The notes below the pieces were generated by a model. The model worked only from the letters and a program-made list of their open reading frames with translations, was not told where the DNA came from and searched no databases. A program made the translations under genes and the position numbers. Below, piece after piece: positions 44,346 to 57,293 of a stretch of 64,000 bases of DNA. Each line of letters starts with the position of its first letter. Position 1 is the stretch's first letter. Location of the stretch: NCBI GenBank assembly GCA_950106755.1, contig OX467089.1, positions 25,525,345-25,589,344 of the forward strand, given 5' to 3'. Origin of the DNA: Climacium dendroides (taxonomy: Eukaryota > Streptophyta > Bryopsida > Hypnales > Climaciaceae).

Positions 44346-46718
44346 TAAACCGCATGGCACAAATAGTGGAGGTGAGGGCCAAATTGGGCAAAAATTAGTG
44401 CCTAAAAAGTTGATAACATCATACACTCTATCAAAAAAGTAATTATTATTTTTTTTGACTTTACAATGGCTTACCCAAAATCTATAAAAAGCCTAATATA
44501 GACATCTTAGTCATTTAGGGTTAAAGCATCCATCTTTTATACCCCTTTAATTAAAGCATAGTTAGTGAGATATCACTACTTGGAAAAAGTTTTTGGAAAA
44601 GCATAGCAACATTGATTTGTTTCTAAATATAAAATCAAATAGTGTTTTTTTGGAATTCAAGAGAGATTTGGAAGCCAATAATTGGCTTATTTTGGACTAT
44701 CCTAATAAGAATGTTGTTTCTAATTTCTCTCTCTACAATTATATTCTAAGCATTGTTTGTATAATTTTGAAGACTCATTGTATAAACAAAATGATTTAAG
44801 AAACCATTCCTTTGTAGTATAGAATCTAATTTAGAAAACTATTGATATAATGTATATATTTTTATATAGGATAATAAAAAAAATAGCCTCATTATTTATT
44901 ATTTGTCTTCATTAAAACTAAAACTCTACATTGGATATTACCTTAAGTCTTATTAAAATACAAAATTCAAATTTGAAATGATAATTTCCTTTGATGTATA
45001 GGGCCTACAAGGAAATGACCATTTCTTTTGATAAAATAAAATAAATGTGATATGGAAATCAAAAATTTAATATTTGGACAATATAAAATATTGAAATCAT
45101 TTTTTTATTCTTTTATCTTTACCTAAACTTGTACAATATATTTCATTGCATTTCTTTTAGGCTCTACACATTATAATAAATTGCCTTAAAATAAAAGAAG
45201 GCATCCAAAATGCCAACATTTTCAATCTCAATTCATCTACAAGGCTAGAGAATTCCATTTCAATATGAAGGTACTAATGAAGATGATCATTTAAATAAAT
45301 AAATTACTAAATAATAAATTAATAGAGTCTAAAATAAAATATAAATTCTATACATATATGATGGTTTGTATAAAAAATATTTTACTACATAGAAGATCTA
45401 TAAATAAACTTCTTCAAATAGTTGATATTGAAAAGAATAAGGATTCTTTTCAAAGAAAATTAACAAATATTTTTTGATCTATTTTTTATAAATAATTTTT
45501 TGTATAGTTGTAATAAGTCTTTTTGACGTAAAATTCATAAAATTTTATTTTATTTCTAATCTTTAAATAGAATACCAATCAAATATTTTATTTAAAAAAA
45601 AATTCACCATAAAATAATGAATTTAAAGCTTTCTTTATAGATGATAATATTTTTTTAAATTGACAATATACTCTAGTATTCGATGTATTCCATTTCTAGT
45701 AAAGTATTTGAAATTTCAACAGTCAATTTAAAAATATTATTTTATAATATATCTTTATCATCATATGTATAATGTTATGTATTTGTTTATAGTCATTTGT
45801 TCAAACAATGCCAATATAATATTGAATTACAACAATACTATGAATGCAATTTTATTTGGACTAGAATGAATAGAAGGCACTACTAATTATAAAATAATGT
45901 CCTAATTCTTGTACTTATGTTATTTAGAATGGATTATATTGGGCATATTATTCTTGAAGTTACATCTTCACAACTTTTAAAGATATAATCTTGAATACTT
46001 CAAGATTATTATACCTTCTAAATTTGTTAATAATTCATTTATAATTTAATTTGAACCAATGGTTGAGGATGAGATTTCATTGCATTTATATAAATAAAAT
46101 TGAAACAATGTGTCTATTCACATAAGTAGCATGACTCTTCAATTTGGATCTTTGATGATGATAACGTGTATGCAAAGAAGAAAGTGGTTTCTTTGAATGG
46201 CTCAAAATACCAAGTACAATGAAATACAATGTTACTACAGGTGTCAAAACTAATGATGACATTCTCTCATTAATCAATGACTTTGAAAAAAAGCCTATTT
46301 TGCAAGCTCTTCATTCTAAGTATAGAATGATAGTCAATGGTTGCCAAATACAACATTCATTAGCTCTTGTAAGCTTAAACTTCTTATTTTAAAAATCACA
46401 ATATACACCATGATTCTATAATCAATCCAAAATTGACTTGGGTTGAATTTTATTAAGTATTCTTGTTACTATTATACAACTCATATTTACTCTTTGCAAT
46501 GTTTGTAAAGGTAAGATAACAAGTTTTTTTAAATTTTTTGATACAATAAGCATGATGCAATAGTATTAATTGCATACAACATCAAAAGAATGATACGAGT
46601 GACATTAATCAATCAATGATTGACATGAATTAGCAATTTAATCATTGAAATAAAAATTGAAGGAAAAAGGGACCCCAATTTATTCAAACTTTATTATTAA
46701 AGTTATACAAATTGTGAA
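44346..46718. other. AT-rich intergenic DNA, no gene seen
   Basis: Very AT-rich. It has one CATTTAGGGTTAA end at about 44,511-44,524 and no supported coding region. Confidence 0.5.
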
Positions 46719-46934
46719 ATGTCAAAGCAAGATCAAGGATTCTTCAATGAGCAATGGATAATGTTTATGACAGGTCCATTTTTCCATTTTCCATTCTTTA
46801 TAGGAATTGCTTTGCCAATACTAATGGGAGTTAGCTCCAGAAATAGTCGATTTGCACCAAGCCCCTCATATATTGTTGGATGGATTTGCAACATTGCTGC
46901 AGCATGGTTTTATTATAATGGGTGGTTTTCATGA
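46719..46934 (+). CDS. Possible small membrane protein, unrecognised
   Basis: A 71-codon frame starting at an ATG encodes two hydrophobic segments (about residues 14-37 and 48-66; GPFFHFPFFIGIALPILMG and YIVGWICNIAAAWFYY) separated by a polar SSRNSRFAPSPS loop. The composition (Gly, Pro, Trp) is unlike the surrounding AT-driven frames, which is the only reason to list it. No family was recognised. It may be one exon of a decayed gene. Confidence 0.3.
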   Translation: MSKQDQGFFNEQWIMFMTGPFFHFPFFIGIALPILMGVSSRNSRFAPSPSYIVGWICNIAAAWFYYNGWFS

Positions 46935-47964
46935 CCATTTTCCTACATTCCTATGGGACCCAAAGTTGCATTGGAATTATAAGATCAAGCAAGACTAAGT
47001 CTTGAAACCATAGGGTTGTGATGCAATGGTATAGGTTTCAAGTTTTATAGTAGATTTCTAGTCACTAAATACTTTTGGGCCTTGCTCTAAAGTATACATA
47101 AGGAGAGACTAAGTATTGAAAATGCAAATGTTTTCATGCCCAATGACAATAAGAAAATAAAACATATGCTAAAAGATACAGTAAAATATTGAAGTTCATC
47201 ATTCCAATGATTTAATTTCTTGTGTCTTGTAGAATTATAAGATGTTGAACAAAGTTTTTGACTCTTTCATTATATCATTAAGGTTTAATTGTAAAAAGTG
47301 TTTTACATATCATGAGAGTGAAAATGAGACAAAAAATTGTACTCTCTGATTGGAGTAATTGGAGTATAGACACTTCAATTAGCCATTTGTTTAGAATGCA
47401 ACCAATGAATTGAAGAGACTATACATACCCATGATGTTGAGCTCGCAAGACCATTGCTTGAACTTTGTGTAGAGTGGTTTATGAATGTGTCAATTTGTAG
47501 ACTAGTTTTGGATCCTATTTTCTCTAAAAATGCTCATGTATAGATCTCCAATTCTACAAAACATAAACTAGTGTAAGGTAGTGGTACCTTAAATTGCCAT
47601 GTACCAAAAATGAAATTTTTTGCCAACACCCAAATCAACATCAAATCTGAAAATCAAAACTGCATGTGAAACCATCAATCTCCTATTGAGAACTTGTCTA
47701 AGTGTGCCTTTATTCATACATAACTCTTTGTTGCTTAAGGTTCCAAAAGAGTGGTATCCTACCAAAGTCTACAACCCATTGTAGGATGTTGCTTTTGAAA
47801 ATTTATAACATGTTCTTTTAGTAGCAGAAAAATCACATTCTATTGGCAACATCTGTCTCTACAATTTGCTGATCTGCTTGAAGAAACTGCAACCCTTAGC
47901 TATGTACTTTGAACCTCCTGAAAAAAGTACTTCGTCAAATAGCCATTAGAGTTCAGTTGACCAT
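46935..47964. other. 3' flank of the transaldolase gene
   Basis: Intergenic. The last few hundred bases are less AT-rich and may include the 3' untranslated region of the minus-strand transaldolase. No other gene seen. Confidence 0.4.
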
Positions 47965-50900
47965 TCAGACGTTGGGTGGCGGCCAAATTTTGGAGAAGTG
48001 CTCCTCAATTCGTTGAGTGTTGTTGATGTAGCCATCCAACCCTCGTTGCAGTAAATCCTCAGCCAGAGGTCCCAATGCCTTGGCAAAAGTGCCTTGGTCC
48101 CACTTTTGCAGCTGTCAAATATCCATATCATATTTGAGTTACCACAAGATCAATAAAAACATTGTATAAAATTTGAAAAAAAAACATATTTCAGGAACTT
48201 GTAAACAATTGAGTTAATTGTAGAGTCATTTAAAAAACTCGTCTACATGACTTCACAATTAACTCTAATATCATAAGCAGAACCAAATATCCAATAGGAA
48301 TAAGATCCTTTAGATAATAACTGCTTCATTCCAACATATTAGCACCAGAACAAGCTCATTGACGAACCTCTTCTTCTGTAAACGTTGCACTCTGAGCGGA
48401 AGGCGGGCTCAAGCGCCTTGCAAATGCATATTTGTCTTCCAGATCCGCCTTTGACTCCTTCAGGGACTGGAGCACCTTGACTGGTACAATGAGGTAATCA
48501 AGGCTACAATCCCAATTCCAGAACACACAAAAACAACCCCACACAGTTTAAAATACAGAAAGCAGTGAATGAGAAAGCAGTTCTTGCATTTTAGAATCCT
48601 TGTCCATGTAATCAAGAAGTTGGCGTGATATATAGAGCCATTGTAAAAGAGATACCAGTAACTCAACTAAGTAGGAAGATGATAATTTCAGCTTAACAGA
48701 CTCTAATTTAGATTAATACACAATTATCATGCAACGCTATTCCGAACAAAAGACAACAGTAAGAATGCTTATGGTCACAGAGAAGTACCCAAGAAGGCTG
48801 AAAACATCTTGCTTATTCCGAACTGCAGCCGCCATAAGTTTAGACTTGTGTCCATATTTGTGGATGTAGTTGTAAGACTTGGTAACCTGTGAAATTCCCA
48901 GGTTAATAACAGCTCTCGATTTCTCTAAACAATAGGGTTTTCAGTAAAATTAGTCTGTTTGAAGTAAAATTAGGCTCTATATCATTATAAGCATAGGGAG
49001 ACCTTCCCATGGATTGTGCGGAAGATTCCCTTCATGGTGTTGTTTAAATTTTTTTTGAACTGTCAAATTTTGCTGAAAAACATTGATTAGCATGCAATGT
49101 GGACTTGAAAGCGCTCTAGTCTTTTCGTCGTGTTCGCAAAGATGAATGTCTTGACGAGGGCTTACAAGAGAAATCCCAGGGTCAGACCCATTTGCCAAAG
49201 CTGCATCGACATCTTTGTCACCTGAATGTGTCCGAGCCCAATCCTGTTACAAAAAAACTTAAATTCAGAGCGTGGGCAAAAAGCTTCCAAAATACCTCCA
49301 CAATTCTACATCAGCAGTGACATTCAATCATGGGTATTTTTCAAAACATTAACCTGGGAGAAATATAATGATAAGCTCATTCAAGAATCTGCAACGTACC
49401 CGGACCCTGCCGACAAAGATCTGAATTACTGATGCACCTGCTTGAGCTGCAGCAGAGGCTTGAGCAAAGCTGCACAATAGGCCACCAACAAGATTTGTTG
49501 TTGAAGCGATCATTTACTACGGCAGCCAAAGTTGGTCATTACGGATATTCTTATCATAGTACTTGCACCCAAGCACCCAAAACACGCCCAAGTAATATTC
49601 AATTGCAAAGATGTCATTGCTACACAAAAACCTCGTAAAAGATTAAGACCTGTAAACAAGGCTGACATGTGTTTGTATGCCTTCAGCTTCCAGTTGCCTG
49701 ACAGCTTCAATACCCTACAAGACTTCCAACCGTTAGAGCAACATCAGTTTGAGACTCTTACAAAGTAATTTAACCCCTAAAGAACTAATTTGGTCTGTTT
49801 TTCATTGATTCTAGTGATATAAAATTTGGCCTCATCTTGGGTATATTCTTCACAATATGATCATTTTAAAACCAAAACGTCTTGGTTCTCAAATTCTATG
49901 CATCAATTTTACAAGAAAATACCTGCCAAGTAGCAGGAATTTTAAAGAGTAGCCTGTCCCTAGGAACTTCAACTTCATCATACAATTGGAGAAGCTGGTG
50001 GACCTGCATTTTGATACACACGCAATCTGTCAATGAATTGTTTTACGAGCATGAAGTTTGCAACAAGTAGGAGCTAAAGCTGTAGATGAAAAAAGAAGCT
50101 CCCCCCCCTCCCCCCCCAAAAGCTGAGCGTTCTTCCTTAAAGAGAGACTTGCCTCATTGACGATGCCCGGAGTGTCATAGGCCAAACGGGCGTCAACTTC
50201 TGTGGAGACCCGACCCGGAACCGATTTTACAACTTCCGCTCCAACGTTAACAAGAGACTAGCCCACCCCACCCGACCAGATGGTCAATTCAAAATATCCT
50301 TACCACGGAAGATTAACCCGGAAAGGACCAAGAAGTCCAAAAATGAGCCTTATGCTTTTTAGCAGTTTTGAGTCGGTCATATGGGGGCCATTTTTTAGTC
50401 CAATTTTATTTGTTTTTGACGAACACATGCAGTGTTATGCACCTATTCTGAATTATGTTAATCACAATACGATCAACCGAGTTGATCACCTTTAAACCAT
50501 AAGCCCTTGGACCATTAGGCTCTAAGTAATGCCACAAGATCTATGCAATATGGACTAGATAATGCTCGAGAGCCGGGAGGCTCGAGAGCATTATGGGACA
50601 TAATACCAAGCCTAATAGTTCATCATAGACGTCCGCGTCCGCATCTGTACTTTTCGCAAATCTAAGGGTGCAGAAAGAGGGTCTGCGCTGTGAGTTATAA
50701 CGCATTTCTGACTATCCAATGGAATGGTGACAAATCTGCCTTGAAAACCGGACTTGGCATTATGAAATCATACCTTATTCAAGAAACATGATAACCTTTC
50801 CCCACTGTTCTCCACGTAGCATTTGTTGTACGCCAAGGCACTGTCGATGGCACCCTGCACAGGTCCCAAGTCATCAGAATGCCCACTACGGTTAGGCTTT

Positions 50901-53061
50901 CAAAATTTTCGTAAAGTGTAGACAACACGTGAATACTTCTATGTACCCTTGGTCTGATCAATGCAATGCGGTTCTGTTCCCGTTGGTAAGTACCAAGGAT
51001 CCATTATGAAGCTTACATTATAAGCTCCTTTGGGAACACTGGTTATCCCGAGTAGCAATGAAGAACTCACTGTCGCAGCTGTTGGTGGAAACCTGAGGTA
51101 CAAATCAGTTCCGTTAAAGAGGTCCATATCACGTACTTTAAAATGAGCAAATCATACAACGCAAACTCGAGAGAATCATGAATTTTGCATCACAGCATGA
51201 TACACAGATGCTCGCAACCAACCAACCAACGGCACATAAAACTGAAAGACATTGTCCAGAAAGCAAATTCACCAAGACTATCGACAGCTACAAATAACAA
51301 TAGATTATCTTGCGACTTCCATCAGCCTAAATGGCCCAAAGCGGCTGCTCTTCGTTATTTATAGAAGTTGAAATAAATAATTTAGGAAGCTTCAAAGAAG
51401 GTAACCAAATGTACCCATAAAAAAAAAAAAATCATAACCGACATTTTGAACAATAGAAATATGCTTTGAAAGTTATTATAATAGAGTATTCCCTCCCAAA
51501 GTGGACGTTCTCTTTTTTTAGCTTGGGGGTTAAGAAATTGACTGGAACATCATCATCGTGCCCATGGATTGCATTACAATGTGATAATTGAGACATATTA
51601 CAGGACACATCATTTTCAACAAGCTCAAAAAACGGGGAATGCATAATGACATTGCTGTACCTTTCAAAGTCATCAAAGATAACAGTATCAGGCACTACTT
51701 CGCTGTACTTTGAGATGCCATCCAGCTCGGTACCTTCAGCTGTAGATACAATACGCAACTTTGATCAAGTACTTCAAACCATTCTTCCATCCTAAGAGCA
51801 CACTTCTCAACAGGTACCAGTAAACTGAAAACACTGATCAACATATGGTCAAAAAAACCTAAAACATAGAATCTACACAAATGCAATATTAATATTCAAA
51901 AGAAAAAACTACGTACCCGTACTGACACTGGCTCGCACATGTATGGCCCTCGGCTTGTGCACCAGGTTGTAACCCTTCCATTGAAGAGCTCCTGGCACTT
52001 TGGTGCCAATTGAATGGTGTACCAACGACTGCACCCCAGTGCAACACCATCAATGTGTTAAACATGATCACACATTATGCTTAGCATAAGAACCTGAAAG
52101 AATTAGTTAACTTTTTCATATTTTTGTAATTCAGATTGAATTAAGTCGAAACTACAAAACTATGCTGTAATTTTGCAGCTCATTGCACTCTTCCTTAGGC
52201 ACAGAGGAACCTATTTCAATCACAAGAGCTCTGTGTAGTTAACCCTAAAGGACCAAGAAATTCAAGGTTTTAAAATGACCCTTCTATTGATCATGTTGAG
52301 AAAAATGAGCTGGATTGAAGTTTTTATTTATCCCACTTGCTTACCCTGTTCCGGTCATCACAGATTCCAAGTAGGGATTATTAAGAACCCTTAACCAAAT
52401 CGTGTGGATTAGGGTTTCCATTTGCCCCACTCGCTGGCCCTGTTTTTGTCAAGTAGGAGATATCAAATAATCCTCAACACATAAACGACCGGTTTAAAAA
52501 TGACCCATTTAACTGAAAAGATTGGGAATAAGATGAACCCAATTTAGCTATCTTCGGGGTTGATCTGACCAACCACGTGTCTCGGTAACACCAACAACAG
52601 AATATTGATCCAAACATTCAATCTGGCAATGGTGGAAGAATCCAAGAGCTAGGTGAGTATGAAGGAGAATTAACAGGAGCTTATTATAAAAGAACTTAAA
52701 ATTGATCACATTGTATAAAATCAAAACTTCGGATGAGGCAATAACTTATATCATTCGAATCAGAGAAGAACGTTGCATGAGTTGGTCCCAAACTAGACAA
52801 AATGAACCCCAAAGCAATCCTCATATGACCTACTCCAAACTGCTAAAAAATACACATGACGACCATTTGGGGATTCAATGGACATTAATCCATTAGTGAG
52901 CTTCATCTTGCACCACACTGTGAGCTCCATATGCACTCCTTCTTTCATTTCACACACGAAATGAAGGCGGGGTAGCTTACATTGGCGTGAGACGAGGCAC
53001 ACACTTGGGCACCGGAGTTCAACGCCGAGCAACCTGCTGCCTGCATCGCCGCACTCGCCAT
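47965..53061 (-). CDS. TAL: Transaldolase, plastid type, 13 exons
   Basis: The exons (5' to 3') are 52981-53061, 51917-52028, 51661-51739, 51017-51092, 50774-50854, 50153-50257, 49923-50003, 49650-49714, 49400-49469, 49166-49243, 48789-48886, 48368-48503 and 47965-48111. All phases agree and the sum is 1,209 bp (402 aa). The enzyme moves a dihydroxyacetone unit between sugar phosphates in the pentose phosphate pathway. Residues 1-60 are Ala/Ser-rich and basic, typical of a chloroplast transit peptide. Then come [52 protein letters not shown] (Schiff-base Lys 199), [60 protein letters not shown]-like [11 protein letters not shown] and the terminal KIWPPPNV. The exon 50153-50257 ends in GAG|GCAAGT, a GC-AG intron. 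Several introns host dispersed repeats. Confidence 0.95.
50558..50596. repeat. Near-palindrome in a transaldolase intron
   Basis: ATAATGCTCGAG and CTCGAGAGCATTAT flank AGCCGGGAGG, forming an imperfect hairpin with a two-base bulge. It lies in the intron 50258-50773, which also carries repeat-derived text. Confidence 0.7.
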
Positions 53062-55331
53062 CGCTCACACACAATTCCAAAACCCTTCCAAAGCGAACAC
53101 AACAATCGTGGGCAACAGAAATTTGTAAAATTTGGAGACCCAACAAAACCCACAAAGGCCGGAACTACGAAATGCAGTGGAAGTCGAAGCAGACACTCAG
53201 ACACTGAATGCCTCGTATTCGCCGTCCCGTAAAATGCCAGGTCAGCTAATATCCAATGCTATCGTCGAATCATCATTCATCCACTGGATGACTATTTTTC
53301 TCTTTCATTCATTCGATTTTCTGTCATCCAAAGGGTATTCCCTACGTGAATTTAAATTTTTAAATTTCTATTTTAGATTTAGGGTTTAGTGTCACATCTT
53401 GGGATTGGATTATATAACATTCTTAACCTTCCTTTTTCCTATCTAACATAAGGGTGCCCTTGAGAGTAAAATAATCATTATATAATATTTTAATAACAAA
53501 TATTGAATCTAAAGTAAGCAAGCTAATAATATCTTTATCCAAAATTTCCCATTGAATATCTCAACGAAGGGTATCCCTCTTTGATGGAATTGTAGGGGGA
53601 TGAAAGACTTAAGGCTAAGGATGTAGTGTAGAGTGATGAGGACTTCTCAAAATCTAACAAGTTAATTCAATTTTAATTTCAATTTCCTGAATTTGACCCT
53701 CACATATGAATCCTTAATCCTTACATATGAGTCCTTTGCTAAAAAAGGTCATTTGTACATATTTTTAAGGCAAGTGAAGTCACTTGATTTTAATTTACAA
53801 TCATGTGTATGTGCTTTTATGAACGTATAGATGCATAAGGTGTGGGTAGATTATGAGGTGAGAGTATAGAAGGCATTTGCAAAAATATTTTGCAAAAATA
53901 AGGGAGTGTAGGGTCATTTCACTTGTGATTTGTGAAAATTCAATTAGTCCACTTATAGGCCTTGAACATCTACCCCAAGTGGTTTTAACACTCCTTTTTT
54001 TAGGAAGACCCTAAGCAATCATTGTTAGTGTATAGAACTTTAGTGTAAACACATAAAGTGGTCATATGAAGTATTTGTGGAAGTCCTTGTGAGATAATAT
54101 AGGCATATATAAAGCCATTCATTTAACTACTTTAACTCCTAAAGGACCATAAATGTTTCATCAAAAAACACTCAAAAGTGCCATTTCTCTTGCAAACCAA
54201 AAAAATATATACAATTGATATTGTTATTGTTCATATTTAACTATAGAATAGGTTCTTACACTACTCTAGTATAAGAATGTAACGAAGAAATATAGAGACT
54301 TTGACAATGTTAATTGCAAGATATTAGTGTTTAAAGTAAATGAACTAAATTCTTTTGTACTTCACATGATTAGATTACAAGACTTTGAATCTTCTTTCCT
54401 TAATTTTTGTACTACAAATTTTGAATTCAAATTTTTTTATTTTGAAAGAGTTGATGGTTGAGAATTCAACAAAAAAATTCAATAAAAAAAATTTGATTTT
54501 CATTCATTACAAAATTATTAAGTAGAAGTAAATATAAAATAGAAGGAAAATGTCACATGAGGTGACACTGGAGCCATTCTAGATCGAATTGTAATGTTAG
54601 ATGAACTCATATAGGAGTTCTTTTTTGTTTTGGATGGATTTCATCCCTATATTAGAATTCATCCATCTTAGGGTTTGACTTCCATCTAAATCATTGAAAG
54701 GTTTGGAGGGAATTAAAATACACTAATTCAAATAGTGAATTGTTCTAGGAAACAAGTTGAACCTTGCAAAACTTCTTCCTTTAAAAAGTTGTGAAAATTG
54801 AGCTCAAAAACAAATCCAATACTTTATAAGAAAAATAAGAAATTCTATAACTTTCGCATCACTAATCCAAATCGAATGAATAAAAGATTTTCATAGACAA
54901 AAATAAAATCTATAGGAAAAACAATTTAAATACCATTTCAAATTTTTGTGGTTTTATTTTGTTGCCTATGAAATTAAAATTTGAGCTTATTGTGGACTAA
55001 CTTTTAATACCAAGTACCAATTGAAATAAAAATGATATTTACATAAAGCTAATGTGTTTTCTTATCTAAATTTTTTTCTTTTAGAAAGCCAAGTCAAAAA
55101 TTGAGGTCACATAAGTGTACCCAAAATCTATTTTGTCCTCAAGGGGATTTTGGTCCTTCAAGGGTTAAGGTCCAGCAAGTAGTCTAAATTTTTGAAATTG
55201 CGAAGATGTATTATCAAATTCAACTTAGAATGATAATTTAATTATATATTTTAAACAAAAGTTATAAAATATAATACATATATCATATTCATACAATTAG
55301 ATCTACTTTTATACAAGACTAAAATTAAAAT
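53062..55331. other. Promoter side of transaldolase, then AT-rich intergenic DNA
   Basis: The first 170 bp (to about 53,230) are GC-richer and likely contain the leader and core promoter of the transaldolase gene. Beyond this no gene is seen. TTAACTCCTAAAGGACCA (54,132-54,149) and TGGTCCTTCAAGGGTTAA (55,150-55,167) form an inverted pair about 1 kb apart and may be the two ends of one element. Confidence 0.5.
54132..55167. mobile_element. Candidate TIR element bounded by TTAACxCCTAAAGGACCA
   Basis: The left end TTTAACTCCTAAAGGACCA and right end TGGTCCTTCAAGGGTTAA are inverted copies with few mismatches, enclosing about 1,036 bp of non-coding AT-rich DNA. This is the clearest long pairing of the recurrent terminal motif. 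Confidence 0.45.
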
Positions 55332-56272
55332 CATACTACTAAAATCATAAGTCCCTATGTAATATCACAAATGCTACCATTAATACTAGGGGCTCGTGCT
55401 TGCTATGCTACGCATTCATTATATCACATATTAGTAAAATTTTGATATATTTGAATAGAATGCATGATAATGATTTCAATAAGTCTTTAAAATAATTATT
55501 TTAAATATTTTGTAAAAATATTTTCATGCAATGTGATATTACAAAAATAGAGTAGCAATTTGCAATCACTTTTGTAATATCACTTTTTACAAAAGGTGTT
55601 ATTATAAAAATAATATAGTTGTTGCAATTAAGGTGATATTAAAGAGGATCCAAGGATGATATTATAGAGGTAGTAAATTCATTGCTTCTCTTGGCTTTAC
55701 ACTTGTATGCACTTTTATGATTTTGTGCTTCTGTGAGCTTTTAGCTTTCATGATTTCAATTTTCTATTGCTACTACCAAATGATTTTGAGAAATTTATTC
55801 AATTGAAGCGATTTTGGATTCCACAACAATTAAGTTGTTCACAAAGTTTTTGAGATTTATAAATTTTTCTTTTCAATTCTTCAATTTGGGTTGCCATTTT
55901 TTGTAACAATGGAGTCAATTTTTAATGCATTCTAATGTATGTGTATCTTTTATAGTATTTACCATTGCATATGTTTCATTCATCATTTAATAAATTTATA
56001 TTGTACATTTCAATACATGCTTACTTATAAAAGAACTATACAAAGATTTTAGTCATTTTTATCTAAAGATTTATTGAAATTTTTGTTTTGCATTCTATCC
56101 AATACATAAAAATTCTTATAAAATTCTAATGATGAATGCGTAAGTCTTCTTGGTTTTTGACTTAGGGGTTAGAGTTGATAAGTCTTCTTGGTTTTTGACT
56201 AAGTGCATACAAAAACTTGTTGTTGAGATGACACCACGATTTAGTAGCATAGCAAGCGCCAACTGCTAGTTC
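55332..56272 (-). repeat. Dispersed repeat family C, copy 2 (inverted)
   Basis: Left part CATACTACTAAAATCATAAG, CACAAATGCTACCATTAATA, then GCTTGCTATGCTACGCATTC at 55,397-55,416; right part GTAGCATAGCAAGCG at about 56,245. It matches copy 1 at 42,446-43,315 in reverse complement. Near its right end AAGTCTTCTTGGTTTTTGAC is tandemly duplicated (about 56,140-56,200), which copy 1 lacks. Confidence 0.75.
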
Positions 56273-57199
56273 CTTCTAAAATTGGTAGTAGATTGAATAT
56301 TTATAATTTCAAAAAGATTCATTTCTTTAAATCAAAGGTTTAATTCTCAAGACTTTTTGTTAAATTATTTAAGACTATAGTAATTACTTAACCCCTAAAA
56401 GCTCAAGAGGTTTGGACAAAACACAAATGTGTTATAAAATATAAGTTCTATAATTTTTTTGAAGTTTGCATCAAAGAAGATAATGTGAAGCATGAAAAGT
56501 AGGAAGTATTTGTATGGTCAAAAATTTAAAACTATTTTTTGTTTTTCTTTAAATGAATTTTGAAGATATAACTTCAAAAATTCACCAAAAATACATTTTT
56601 TTATCTTTAGCATTGGAATTTTTTTTATTGGTCAAAATCGTGGTTTTCGTGGTTTCTATTGATTTGTAAGAAAATACATAAGATTTAGTAATGAGAACAC
56701 CAACACTTTCCCCAAATAGTAAGTTTTTCAACATTAAACCAATTCTAAATACTTTGTGCTATTTCTCTTATAATTTTTGTTTGACCATAGTGATCTTAAC
56801 CTTGCATAAGAATATTGACAAATAGTCCAATCTTTTAAAATAAAAATAAATAAAAAATTTGAAAAAAAGGTTTTTTTGGCCCAAAAATGCAACCTAAAGT
56901 TGGGCAGTGACCAAAAAATGGTCACTTGAGCACTTAGAGGTTAAGACTTTTAGTTAAATTATTTTTTCAAGTTGATTTTGAAGAATCATTTTTCCAACTA
57001 TAAAAATTATTTTTCAAGGTGAATCATACTTGTACCTTTTATGCTATAGAATATTTGCAAAGAAAGGTATGAAAACCTATACTATAATTATTGGACAAGG
57101 TCAATTTAAAAATTTATTATAAAAAAAGCTAAAAAAAAATGAACAAGAAAAGTTGTTGAAGGTAACAAGAATTAAATGGTCAAATTGTTGAAAAAGAAA
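56273..57199. other. AT-rich intergenic DNA
   Basis: Two TTAACCCCTAAA-type motifs lie in opposite orientation at 56,389-56,405 and 56,930-56,943, a possible short element of about 550 bp. No gene seen. Confidence 0.45.
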
Positions 57200-57201
57200 A
57201 G

Positions 57202-57293
57202 AAAAAGTTTGAACATGTGAATGTTAGTTCAAAGTTTTACCAAAAACTTTTTACCAAAATTTTGAACTAACTTTCACATGTTCAAAGTTTTTA
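57202..57293. repeat. Near-perfect 45-bp palindrome (hairpin)
   Basis: The arms 57,202-57,246 and 57,249-57,293 match in reverse complement with about four mismatches and almost no loop; the shared core is TTTGAACATGTGAA. To its right 57,300-57,430 matches the family B fold-back repeat at 2.6-3.1 kb in inverted orientation. Confidence 0.85.

Noticed and set aside
52239..52255. Interstitial telomere (CCCTAAA) repeats
   Set aside because: CCCTAAA occurs only once per site, inside the longer TTAACCCCTAAAGGACC motif; there is no tandem TTTAGGG array.
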